Of a stretch of DNA of 64,000 nt, positions 1 to 8,106 are shown one piece after another. Made by a program: the position numbers and the translations under genes. Source of the stretch: Myxococcus qinghaiensis (GTDB taxonomy: Bacteria > Myxococcota > Myxococcia > Myxococcales > Myxococcaceae). Every line of letters begins with the position of its first letter. The first letter of the stretch is position 1. The stretch covers positions 1 to 64,000 of the forward strand of contig NZ_JAKCFA010000042.1 of assembly GCF_024198215.1 (NCBI RefSeq), in the 5' to 3' direction. The notes beneath the pieces are model-generated. The model was not told where the DNA came from, did not search any database, and saw only the letters and a list, made by a program, of their open reading frames with translations.

Positions 1-1
1 A

Positions 2-118
2 CAGACGGTATCCGCGTGCGGTGAAAATCAAGATGAGCAGCTACCCACGGAAGCGTCCCCGCCCGGTCCGTCGAGCACGCTCCCGCAGGCCCCTACGTCG
101 CGTCCGTTCCTAAAGTGA
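2..118 (+). CDS. 3' end of an unidentified gene (cut by left edge)
   Basis: A frame open from base 2 ends at a TGA at 116-118. The 38 visible residues are rich in Pro, Ser, Thr and Gln and look disordered. The stop overlaps the GTG start of the next gene as GTGA, the usual layout of translationally coupled genes, so this is probably the tail of the upstream member of the same operon. It could instead be the upstream part of one ATPase gene split from the next ORF by a frameshift. No domain is visible and no function can be assigned. Confidence 0.5.
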   Translation, partial: QTVSACGENQDEQLPTEASPPGPSSTLPQAPTSRPFLK

Positions 119-660
119 ACGGCATTGGCTTTAAGACGGGCATAGCGGATCGCCTCGAAGAATTGCGCGAGTTGTATGCTGAATACGCCACTGCATTCCT
201 TGGGTACGAATGCACACTCGTAGATGTCAAAAACAGCGACAGGCTGTTTCGCCTTGAGCAATTGGTTCCGTGCTTTCATGGTGTCGTCCGGCAGCAGCCG
301 GAGTCCTGTTCAGAAGCACAGCAGTTCTTCCTCGATATTGCGCTTCGTATGGCCTTCATCAGCCTTAGTCGAAGACTATCTGGGGAGCCTGGAACCTTCT
401 TATGTGAGACGCCGGAAAACGCCTTGGACATGAGCTACGTTCAGAATGTGGCAACCATGTTCACCAAGTTCGCCAAAGAGCGCCATTCAGTCGTGTTGAC
501 AGCGAATATTCAAGAACATGGGCTGTATCATCATTTCCTGGGCGAAATCAATCCGGAGCAAACCCGACAACGAGTGCTCAATCTGCTGGACTATGGACTC
601 CTTAGCAAGGTCCACAAGGCGGCAGTCAATGGTCTGCGGAAGCACTCGCCGAAGACATGA
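115..660 (+). CDS. C-terminal lobe of an SMC/AAA-like ATPase
   Basis: This 181-residue protein starts at GTG. It matches the end of an ABC/SMC-type ATPase. Around residues 62-82 a CSEAQQFFLDIALRMAF stretch resembles the ABC signature region. Near residues 94-105 FLCETPENALD corresponds to the Walker B and D-loop, in the form seen as DTPEGSLD in related AAA-type proteins. A following VVLTAN strand fits the H-loop region. There is no Walker A motif, so it cannot bind ATP alone. Either the N-terminal lobe is encoded upstream outside the window (split ATPase) or the gene is frameshifted. Its stop overlaps the next start as ATGA. Codon and base use are A/T-richer than in the rest of the window. 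Confidence 0.6.
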   Translation: MNGIGFKTGIADRLEELRELYAEYATAFLGYECTLVDVKNSDRLFRLEQLVPCFHGVVRQQPESCSEAQQFFLDIALRMAFISLSRRLSGEPGTFLCETPENALDMSYVQNVATMFTKFAKERHSVVLTANIQEHGLYHHFLGEINPEQTRQRVLNLLDYGLLSKVHKAAVNGLRKHSPKT

Positions 661-1340
661 GGTCCACAGTGAGATCAACTCGGATTGCGCTGCGAATGCG
701 TGATGTCGGTGTGACACTTGCGTCGGCGGGCGCGTTTAATCAGTCACTAGGGAAGCTTCAGTTGCAGAAGTATATTTATCTGCTTGATGCCTTGGGGGGA
801 GTGTTTGAAACGCTTTCTCCCGCTGAGTCGCATCGGACCTACTTCCACGGGCCCTACGATTGGGCCATTCAAGATGCGGTCGACTGCCTTGCCTTTCGGG
901 GGCTCGTTAGGATCGAAGCGGTCAAGCGCCATAGCAGCGGAGGCGTCCAGGCCCGATATCGACTCACGGCCGACGGAAGCCGTTGGGTTGGTGCTCTTCG
1001 TCAAACGAGTTTGTTGGACCGCAGGTTTCGAGCCGGAGAATCTATTGCTCGACGAGTCGACCGGATCGGGTGGGCACGGCTTCGTGAGCTAGTTTATGCA
1101 GAGCCTACATTTGTCGAACGAGCATCGGCTGGGTATGGTCAAGAACTCTCACCTGCAACTGCTTTCGATGCGTCTACTCGCGAGCTTGTTAGCATAATAT
1201 GCGAAGCGCTTGAGACGGGCTGGCCCAACTTTCGAGTCAGCGAGGACGTTGTTGCCGACGTCTTCTTTCGCTACTTGGATGCCTACTCGAAGCGCAGGAC
1301 TTCAACGCCAAGAGGAGGCGGGCTTGAGTCTCACAATTGA
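657..1340 (+). CDS. Winged-helix-like protein, possible middle component of an ABC-3C system
   Basis: This 227-residue protein starts at an ATG overlapping the previous TGA by four bases. Residues 35-90 carry a pattern of short helices (KLQLQKYIYLLDAL, then YFHGPYDWAIQDAVDCLAFRGLV) and an RYRLTADG segment. This resembles winged-helix 'middle component' proteins of ABC-three-component conflict systems and DUF4065-like domains, where 'GPY' precedes a helix followed by a wing. The C-terminal half is helical with no known motif. The position between an ATPase lobe and a nuclease fits a middle component, but the assignment rests on order and weak pattern similarity. Plain 'hypothetical protein' remains possible. 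Confidence 0.55.
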   Translation: MRSTVRSTRIALRMRDVGVTLASAGAFNQSLGKLQLQKYIYLLDALGGVFETLSPAESHRTYFHGPYDWAIQDAVDCLAFRGLVRIEAVKRHSSGGVQARYRLTADGSRWVGALRQTSLLDRRFRAGESIARRVDRIGWARLRELVYAEPTFVERASAGYGQELSPATAFDASTRELVSIICEALETGWPNFRVSEDVVADVFFRYLDAYSKRRTSTPRGGGLESHN

Positions 1341-2553
1341 TCAGCAGTTGGCCCTCAAGGCGGTATTGGGGGAACTGGGCACTAAGGTCGGAAGCCGCCT
1401 TAACCTAGACTTCGACGCCACTCAGTCCTTTTTTGATCTATTGCGAAAACTTACAGAGAGTGCGCGGGGGATCGTTAAGCATGATTACTCCATTGCGCTG
1501 CTTCCGACCGGGGCTGGTTCAGCGACGCTTACTAGCGCAACGATTGCCGCCTCGTCAGCTCTGAACAGATTTACGGTAGATTTCAAGCTAAGATTGGTTC
1601 AGGCTGAATCGGCCTCGATTTCTGAACTCGACATTACACAGCGCTCTGAACAGCAAGGCATTGTCGAGGTCTTGACGGCAACGGGTGGGTATTCGCGGAT
1701 CGTAGTTCAGGGTGTGCTTGTTGCCCTTTGGCAGCCCTCAGAGGTGAGCAGCCGCCGCTTGGCTGCTACGTGGAATCGCCCCATTGAGGATTTTGGCAAA
1801 ATTCTCAATGATCATATCGAAAATGCCATAGTAGATGAGCGGCAATTTGAGTACTGGGCGGACAAGAAAAATAGAGTTCTCTTGTCGGGGAAGCGAGGGA
1901 CGGAACATATTTTTCATCTACCGCTTTTCTGGTGGCTCAATACTTATGTGAACGACGCTCTTAAGGTGGTTGGCGAAACCCGTGGCTTAGGTCAGGACGC
2001 AACCGACATTACCGTGGTTACCGCCTCAGGAAGTCATGTTATTGAGGTCAAATGGCTTGGGCAAAACGATGCTTCGACAGAGTACAAGCACCCGCCCAGG
2101 ATTAATGAAGGGCTTACTCAGGTCGGCACATACCTTAAGAATGATCCCCAGTTGGTGGCTGGGCACGTCGTTGTTTATGACGCGCGGCCTTCTGATATGC
2201 ACGTGTCAAACTCAGTGCATGATGATGGGATCCGGCCTCTCCGATGTCCAAATCCATATGTTGTGTTTCTTGCGAGTGATACTCCAAGTAGGTCGGCGGC
2301 AAAGGCAAATCGACCTGCAGTTGCTTCTAAGGGTTCTACGCCAAGTGCGCCCAAACCGACAACGCGGAAGGCTAAACGGCCCGCAACTGGCCCTGTGGGT
2401 GCCGCGCTAAGCGTGCCCATGCCAACAGCTCGGAAGGCAAAGCGGCCTGCGACTATCCCTAAGGGGTCCACGTCAAGTGCGCCCAAACCCACAATTCGGA
2501 AGGCACCCCGACGCGCTCCTTCGACTCCAAAGGGACGGAAGAAGAAAGCCTAA
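1324..2553 (+). CDS. PD-(D/E)XK-type nuclease with basic repeat tail
   Basis: The TTG at 1324 is chosen because GAGGAGG at 1312-1318 lies five bases upstream; the open frame reaches back to 1210. The product is 409 residues. In its second half D-x-TDITVVT followed by HVIEVKWLG matches the D...ExK active site of the PD-(D/E)XK fold (restriction-endonuclease-like). QVGTYLKNDPQLVAGHVVVYD then fits the later core strands. The last about 85 residues are three imperfect repeats rich in Lys, Arg, Ala and Pro (KAKRPAT..., RKAKRPAT..., RKAPRRAP), a histone-H1-like tail likely to bind DNA. The gene overlaps its predecessor by 17 bases. By context it would be the effector component of the cassette. Confidence 0.65.
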   Translation: MSLTIDQQLALKAVLGELGTKVGSRLNLDFDATQSFFDLLRKLTESARGIVKHDYSIALLPTGAGSATLTSATIAASSALNRFTVDFKLRLVQAESASISELDITQRSEQQGIVEVLTATGGYSRIVVQGVLVALWQPSEVSSRRLAATWNRPIEDFGKILNDHIENAIVDERQFEYWADKKNRVLLSGKRGTEHIFHLPLFWWLNTYVNDALKVVGETRGLGQDATDITVVTASGSHVIEVKWLGQNDASTEYKHPPRINEGLTQVGTYLKNDPQLVAGHVVVYDARPSDMHVSNSVHDDGIRPLRCPNPYVVFLASDTPSRSAAKANRPAVASKGSTPSAPKPTTRKAKRPATGPVGAALSVPMPTARKAKRPATIPKGSTSSAPKPTIRKAPRRAPSTPKGRKKKA

Positions 2554-2558
2554 GCAAA

Positions 2559-3827
2559 GTGATTCAGCCGAACTTTGACAATCGTTTTGTAGGTCGAGAA
2601 CTTTCCGTTTTCACACCCAACCGCAGTAAGCCGCGGCACCGGTGGTATGAGTTCAAAGAAGGGTTTTCTGATGAACTTGTTGAAGAGGCGCTCTCGGAGA
2701 TGCGCGGATGCGGCAGGCGACTGCGACTCCTTGACCCGTTCGCAGGTAGCGGGACCTCGCTTGTAGCCGCCGCGAGGTTGGGCCACTCAGCAACAGGGCT
2801 TGAGGTTAACCCATTCCTGGCGTTCGCAGCCGGCGCGAAATGCTATGCAGGTACTTGGGCAGAGAAGGGCTTCAATCGGACGATCGATCGCCTGTGCGGC
2901 AACGGAAGGCTAGAGGTTCGATCTCCGCTGGAAGGTGTCTCTACTTTTACTGAGCGCGAGGGAGCTTCTCGGTGGTTGTTCAATAGGAGCGTTGCGCGTG
3001 GCTTCTCTGCAATCGACTCTAAGTTGGATCGCAGGACCGGGCCTTATGCGCCCCTTAGACTTGCTTTGCTGGCGGCCGCAATGGAGTGCTGCAATGCTAG
3101 GCCTGACGGGAAATGCCTCCGATACAGACAGAACTGGGAGTCCCTCGGCTATTCGTCTGAGGATCTGCGTGCTTCGTTTCAGAAACGGGCGCGAATCATT
3201 TTTGAGGACTTGACCGCACAGCCGCTCCCTCGCAATGCCGTAAAGGTACGCCATGGGGATGCTAGGGCGTCAATTCGAAGGATCCGAAGCGAAAGTCATG
3301 ATCTCCTAGTGACGTCCCCCCCCTACCTGAACTCGTTCGACTATACCGATGTATATCGACCGGAAATGTTCCTGGGTGGATTTGTACAGGACAATCAAGA
3401 CCTCTACGAAGTTCGACTGCGCACCGTTCGTTCTCACGTTCAGGCCAATTGGCGGAAGCCGATCAATGTTGCATCTCCAATGCTTGTTCCACTGTTGGAA
3501 CGACTGAACGGCTCGGATCGCTTGTGGGACCATCGCATCCCGAGCATGGTTCAGGCCTACTTCGAAGACATGCAGGACATCCTTCGGGAAGGGTACCGTG
3601 CGACCAGGAAAGGAGGCCAAGCATGGATCGTGGTAAGCACGTCTGCCTACGATGGAATCGAAATCCCAGTCGATCTTATCATCGCAGACATTGCGACGCG
3701 CCAGGGCTGGTTATTGGTTTCAGTCAATGTGCTCAGAGGGCTTCGGGCCTCTGGCCAGCATTGGAAGCATCTTTCTCCTGGTGCGAAGCCCCCACTTCGA
3801 GAGTCCCTCATCATTCTTCATAAGTAG
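2559..3827 (+). CDS. DNA methyltransferase, TSPPY type
   Basis: The 422-residue protein starts at GTG five bases after the nuclease stop. LLDPFAGSGTSLVAA near residues 56-70 is the S-adenosylmethionine-binding motif (FxGxG). LLVTSPPYLNSFDYTD near residue 250 is the catalytic motif; the TSPPY form is usual in N4-cytosine methyltransferases, although N6-adenine activity cannot be excluded. The closing RESLIILHK matches the end of this family. No separate restriction subunit is visible except the PD-(D/E)XK protein immediately upstream, so the pair may form a restriction-modification module. Alternatively, it is an orphan or regulatory methylase marking self DNA for the cassette. Confidence 0.85.
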   Translation: MIQPNFDNRFVGRELSVFTPNRSKPRHRWYEFKEGFSDELVEEALSEMRGCGRRLRLLDPFAGSGTSLVAAARLGHSATGLEVNPFLAFAAGAKCYAGTWAEKGFNRTIDRLCGNGRLEVRSPLEGVSTFTEREGASRWLFNRSVARGFSAIDSKLDRRTGPYAPLRLALLAAAMECCNARPDGKCLRYRQNWESLGYSSEDLRASFQKRARIIFEDLTAQPLPRNAVKVRHGDARASIRRIRSESHDLLVTSPPYLNSFDYTDVYRPEMFLGGFVQDNQDLYEVRLRTVRSHVQANWRKPINVASPMLVPLLERLNGSDRLWDHRIPSMVQAYFEDMQDILREGYRATRKGGQAWIVVSTSAYDGIEIPVDLIIADIATRQGWLLVSVNVLRGLRASGQHWKHLSPGAKPPLRESLIILHK

Positions 3828-4199
3828 AGCTGATTTCGAAGCCAGTCGATGGGACAGATGAAAGAGCTGTCCCTTCTTCCTTTAGTAACAAAACTCCTGG
3901 CTCGGTGCTGTCTCGAGGACCAGGGTATGGACTATGTGAAGGCCGGCCAAATGGTTCGCGGCGCCTGCTCTCACTAATTGGTCGATTACTGCCGGCTGCC
4001 CAGTGTCTGGGCTATTGGAACTATGGTATACGCAACTATTCAACGGCGGGCCTCGTTTGTCTTGGCTACGCGTTGCTTGTCTAGACTGCGCTTGCAGGAG
4101 TTGAATCGCTTCGCTTGAATCCTCTCACGCGACAACTGCCTTGCCGCTCATCGAAGTGCATCTCAGGCGACAAGTCTCGTGTCGCTCACCTCTCGTGGC
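3828..4199. other. Junction spacer between the A/T-richer cassette and the high-GC backbone
   Basis: After the terminator no gene of credible codon pattern is seen. A 6-bp hairpin GCGACA/TGTCGC at 4167-4185 sits just beyond the stop of the minus-strand metal ATPase but has no T-run. No tRNA, integrase or direct repeat was recognised that would mark an integration boundary. Confidence 0.5.
3851..3883 (+). terminator. Hairpin terminator closing the left cassette
   Basis: A perfect 7-bp stem GGGACAG/CTGTCCC (3851-3857 and 3867-3873) with a 9-base loop is followed by TTCTTCCTTT. It lies 23 bases after the methyltransferase stop and fits a rho-independent terminator. Confidence 0.75.
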
Positions 4200-7109
4200 T
4201 CACCGGGGCACGGGCTGGATGCCCATCGACGGCAAGGGCGTGGAGCCCATCACCTTGGGCCTGACGGCGAGCAACCGCAGGCCGTTGGCCACGACGAGCA
4301 GCGTGCTTCCTTCATGCAACACCACTGCGTGGCTGATCTGCGTCAGGCCGAAGAGGGTCGCGATGATGAGTATCGCGCTGATGCCTAGCGCGATGACCAG
4401 GTTCTGCTTCATCACCGCCGTGGCCTGACGCGCCAGGCCCAACGCGAAGGGCAAGCGGGACAGGTCGTCGCTCATCAGCACCACATCGGCCGTTTCCAGC
4501 GCCGCGTCCGAACCTGCACCACCCATCGCCACGCCCACCGCCGCAGCCGCCAGCGCGGGCGCGTCGTTGACTCCGTCGCCCACCATGGCCACGGAGCCCT
4601 GACGCCCCATCTCACGCACAGCCGTCACCTTGTCGGCTGGCATCATCGGCGCTCGCGCCTCGTCGAGCCCCACCTGCGCTGCGATGGATTTCGCCACTCG
4701 CGCATTGTCTCCGGACAGCATCACCGTCCGGGTAATGCCCTGCTGCTTGAGCGTCTCGATGACATGCCGCGCTCCTGCTCGCACGGTGTCCGCGACTCCA
4801 AGCACTCCGAGGTAGCGCCCTGCCTTGCGCACCACCATTGTCGTCTGCCCCGCCTCCTCCAGTCGGTCCACCTGCGCCTTGATGTCGGAGGGAACAGTCT
4901 CCCCCTCGAACAGGGCCAGGCTCCCAACGTCCACGAGCGCGTCACCCACCTTCGCGCGCAGGCCCTTGCCGTGGATGGCCTCCATGTCGCTTCCAGCCGG
5001 AGCCTGGATGCCCCTCGCGGACGCGGCCTCCACCACGGCGTGCGCCAACGGATGCGCTGAGAGCGCTTCCACCGCCGCCGCCGCTCCGAGCAGCTCCTCG
5101 TCCGTCACGCCCTCCACTGGCGCCGTGCTGAGCAGCTTCGGCTTGCCCACCGTGAGCGTGCCCGTCTTGTCGAAGGCGATGGCATTCACCTTCCCGAGCA
5201 GCTCCAGATAGATGCCACCCTTGATGAGCACTCCACCTCGCGCCGCCGCCGCCACCGCGGACAGCACGGCCGACGGCGTAGAGATGGCCAGGGCACACGG
5301 AGACGCGGCGACGAGCAGGGACACCGCCCGCAAAATCGCCTCCTTCAGCGGCATTCCCATCAGCACGAGCACCACGGGGAACACCACCGCGCCAATCATC
5401 ACCAGCGGCGCGAAGGTGCGCTCCAGCCGCTGCGCGAAGCGCTGGTTCGGCCCCTTCTGGGCCTCGGCCTCGGCCACCATGTCCACCACGCGCGCGAGCA
5501 CCGACTCCGAGGAGAGCCGCGTGACTTCCACCTCCAGCAGCGCCTCGCAGTTGACCGTTCCGGAGAACACCTCGTCGCCCGGCTTCTTCGGGACGGGCAT
5601 GGACTCGCCGGTGATGGCGGCCTGCTCCAGGGAGCTCTTTCCCTCGCGGATGATGCCGTCCAGGGGAACGCGGTCACCCGGACGGACGACGACGCGGTCT
5701 CCTCGCAGCACCTGCGCCACGGGCACTTCCACCAGCTCGCCACCCCTGCGCACCCGGGCCACCTCGGGACGCAGCGCGCCGAGCGACTCGATGGAGCGCC
5801 TCGCACGGTCCATCGCCCGGTGCTCCAGCGCGTGACCCGCGCTGAACAGGAAGAGGAGGAAGGCGCCCTCGAACCAGGAGCCCAGCACCGCCGCTCCCAG
5901 CGCGGCGACCACCATCATCGTCTCGATGTCGATGCGCAGCTGGAGCAGCGACTTCACCGAGCCCCGGATGGCGAAGAACCCGCCACTCAGGATGGACAGC
6001 GCCCACACCACAGTGGGCACCAACGCGGGCACTGGCGCGAAGCGCTCCAGCAACCAGCCTGCGACGAGCAGCACGCCCGAGGCCACCACCAGCGGCATCT
6101 CCAGGAGCGGCGCCAGCCCGCCTCCGTGCGCGTGGTGCGAACACGCATGGCCGTGGCTCGGCACCTCCAGCGTGTAGCCGAGCTTCTTCGCCCCGGTCTC
6201 GATGCCCTTCAGCGAGATGTCTTCACTGTCGTACTCGACGACGAGCCGCTCGCTCGCGTACGCCACGTTCGCGGACAGCACGCCCGGGAGCTTGCCGAGC
6301 CCATGTTCGATGGCCGTCGCTGAGTCGGCCGAACTCATGCCTCGCACGAACCACGTGTGGCTCTTGTACCGCTTCGCCACCTGCTCACCCGTGCGCTTCA
6401 CCGTCGTCAGCAGCGCCGCCGGGTTCACCAGCCCGGGGTTGTAGTGGAGGCAAACCTCCGCGTAGCCCTGGTCCCGACGCAGGTGCACATCGATGACACC
6501 GTGGTGCGCCTCGAGCGCGGCCTCCAGCTTCCGGAAGCGGCCCGCATCGTCCGTCTCTCCCGGCAGCGCGTCTTCCAGGTCGAGCTGGAGCGCCACGCCT
6601 CCGCCCTCCGCCGAGCGGTAGCCGGGCGGACGTACGCGCTTCGGCTTCGGGTGATGATGGTGATGCCCATGGTCCCCGTGGTCGTGGTCGCACCCGGCCC
6701 CGTGTTCATGCGCGGCGGCATTCCCGTGGTCGTGGTCGCACCCCGGACCATGCTGGTGCTCATCGGCACCATGCCCATGGTCGTGCTTGCAGTCAGGGCC
6801 GTGCTGATGCGCGTCGGCACCGTGCGCGTGGTCGTGCTTGCAGTCGGGACCGTGCTGATGCGCAGCGCCACCGTGCGCGTGGTCATGCCCGTCGCCACCG
6901 TGCGCGGCATGGTCATGCGTGCACCCCGGCCCGTGGACGTGCTTCGCCTGGCGCTTGGGTCCAATGATTTTCAATCCCTTCAGCACGGGCTTCGCGGCGG
7001 CGGGCTTCACCGCCGCGAGGGACGGCCCGTGGCCATGTCCGTGGTCATGCTTGCAGTCCGGTCCGTGGACGTGGGCGGCCTGGGCATCGGTCTTCTTCTG
7101 CTCGGACAT
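4200..7109 (-). CDS. P1B-4-type heavy-metal translocating ATPase with His-rich N-terminus
   Basis: This 969-residue pump starts at MSEQKK (ATG 7109, purine-rich site upstream); the frame extends back to 7190 without better support. Residues about 10-155 hold roughly seven HxHGPDCxHDH-type repeats. Two HMA-like ferredoxin folds follow, but the second reads GMSSADSA where metal-binding copies have GMxCxxC. The ATPase core has TGES, the SPC transmembrane motif, D647 in DKTGTLT, and GDGVNDAP. SPC plus HEGST near the C-terminus fits P1B-4 exporters (Co, Zn, Fe) rather than CPC-type Zn/Cd/Pb or Cu pumps. It lies 25 bases after a VWA gene in the same operon. The exact metal is not known. Confidence 0.9.
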   Translation of the reverse strand: MSEQKKTDAQAAHVHGPDCKHDHGHGHGPSLAAVKPAAAKPVLKGLKIIGPKRQAKHVHGPGCTHDHAAHGGDGHDHAHGGAAHQHGPDCKHDHAHGADAHQHGPDCKHDHGHGADEHQHGPGCDHDHGNAAAHEHGAGCDHDHGDHGHHHHHPKPKRVRPPGYRSAEGGGVALQLDLEDALPGETDDAGRFRKLEAALEAHHGVIDVHLRRDQGYAEVCLHYNPGLVNPAALLTTVKRTGEQVAKRYKSHTWFVRGMSSADSATAIEHGLGKLPGVLSANVAYASERLVVEYDSEDISLKGIETGAKKLGYTLEVPSHGHACSHHAHGGGLAPLLEMPLVVASGVLLVAGWLLERFAPVPALVPTVVWALSILSGGFFAIRGSVKSLLQLRIDIETMMVVAALGAAVLGSWFEGAFLLFLFSAGHALEHRAMDRARRSIESLGALRPEVARVRRGGELVEVPVAQVLRGDRVVVRPGDRVPLDGIIREGKSSLEQAAITGESMPVPKKPGDEVFSGTVNCEALLEVEVTRLSSESVLARVVDMVAEAEAQKGPNQRFAQRLERTFAPLVMIGAVVFPVVLVLMGMPLKEAILRAVSLLVAASPCALAISTPSAVLSAVAAAARGGVLIKGGIYLELLGKVNAIAFDKTGTLTVGKPKLLSTAPVEGVTDEELLGAAAAVEALSAHPLAHAVVEAASARGIQAPAGSDMEAIHGKGLRAKVGDALVDVGSLALFEGETVPSDIKAQVDRLEEAGQTTMVVRKAGRYLGVLGVADTVRAGARHVIETLKQQGITRTVMLSGDNARVAKSIAAQVGLDEARAPMMPADKVTAVREMGRQGSVAMVGDGVNDAPALAAAAVGVAMGGAGSDAALETADVVLMSDDLSRLPFALGLARQATAVMKQNLVIALGISAILIIATLFGLTQISHAVVLHEGSTLLVVANGLRLLAVRPKVMGSTPLPSMGIQPVPR

Positions 7110-7134
7110 GGCGTCTTCTTCCTGAAGCTGAAAC

Positions 7135-8106
7135 CTAGTGGCGGTGTCCGCCGTGCTTGCGGGCAGGGGCGGGAGCGGGAGTCGGAGCACGCACCGGCTC
7201 CTCCTCTTCGTGGTGGTCCTCGTCCTCGTGCTCCTCCGGAATCGGCTGCGTGAAGCGCTGCCCCGCGACCTCCAGGGTGAACGCCTTGCACTCCGGCGGA
7301 ACGTCGAACTCCAGCACCGCCGGGAGCCGACCCTCGTACGACTTCAGCGCCTTGCCCTGCTCGTCGTAGACAGTGCCACCGGCGGCCACCGTCATCGTCT
7401 CGTCCACCAGCACCGCCACCAGCTCCGCCATCTCCTCCATGCGGTCGGCGATGCGGTGACACCACAGGTGGCCCACGCCCGGATACGTCTCGTGGGAGAT
7501 CTCCTCCATCTGCTCCTCGTCCACCTGGTCGCCCACGCCGACGAAGACGAAGCTCATCCGAGGCAGCCGGCCCGCCGCGATTTCCTTCGCCACCTGCGTG
7601 GCATAGGCCCGCACATCAGGACCGTCGGACAGCTGCGAGTCGGTGATGATGACCGCCAGCCCCCGCCGCGCCCCCGTCTGCACCTGCTGCTTCATGTGCG
7701 CCACGAAGTCGCGCAGCACCGGCAGCATCACCGTGGCCTTGCCGTAGGCCCTCGGTCCCGGGAAGCGGAAGTCCTTGGCCTGCACCGCCGACAGCAGCCC
7801 CACCTCCTCCAACTGGCTGCCATCCCCGGTGGCCCAGTACGCCACGCGCACCTGGCCGTCGCGGTCCTTGCTGGCCAGGTACTCCAGCATCCACCGCATC
7901 TGCGGCTCGACCAGGTTCTTCACCGGCGCCAGCTTGGCCAGCACGCCGCGAGGACCGTACTCGTCCTCCATGCTCGCCGAGCCATCCATGTAGAGGGCCA
8001 CGTCCAACCCCTCCACCGTGGGGTCATGCAGCAGCGTGGCCACCACCTTGTTGCCCATCCGATGCACGTCCGAGAACGGACGCACGATGACTTCGTGCCC
8101 GGCCAT
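7135..8106 (-). CDS. von Willebrand factor A domain protein (second tandem copy)
   Basis: This 323-residue protein starts at MAGHEV. The frame extends upstream, but the preceding gene's stop overlaps this ATG by one base (TGATG), which fixes the start. DVALYMDGSASM is the MIDAS metal-ion site (DxSxS) of a VWA domain and VIITDSQLSDG the distal strand. A second, beta-rich domain covers about residues 230-290 (FDVPPECKAFTLEVAGQRFTQPIP). The tail is rich in Glu, His and Pro and ends KHGGHRH. It is a diverged duplicate of the upstream gene. VWA proteins of this kind occur in tellurium and stress gene sets; here the partner is a metal ATPase. Confidence 0.8.
   Translation of the reverse strand: MAGHEVIVRPFSDVHRMGNKVVATLLHDPTVEGLDVALYMDGSASMEDEYGPRGVLAKLAPVKNLVEPQMRWMLEYLASKDRDGQVRVAYWATGDGSQLEEVGLLSAVQAKDFRFPGPRAYGKATVMLPVLRDFVAHMKQQVQTGARRGLAVIITDSQLSDGPDVRAYATQVAKEIAAGRLPRMSFVFVGVGDQVDEEQMEEISHETYPGVGHLWCHRIADRMEEMAELVAVLVDETMTVAAGGTVYDEQGKALKSYEGRLPAVLEFDVPPECKAFTLEVAGQRFTQPIPEEHEDEDHHEEEEPVRAPTPAPAPARKHGGHRH

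Noticed and set aside
4167..4185. Terminator for the metal ATPase
   Set aside because: The 6-bp hairpin lacks a T-run on the minus strand.
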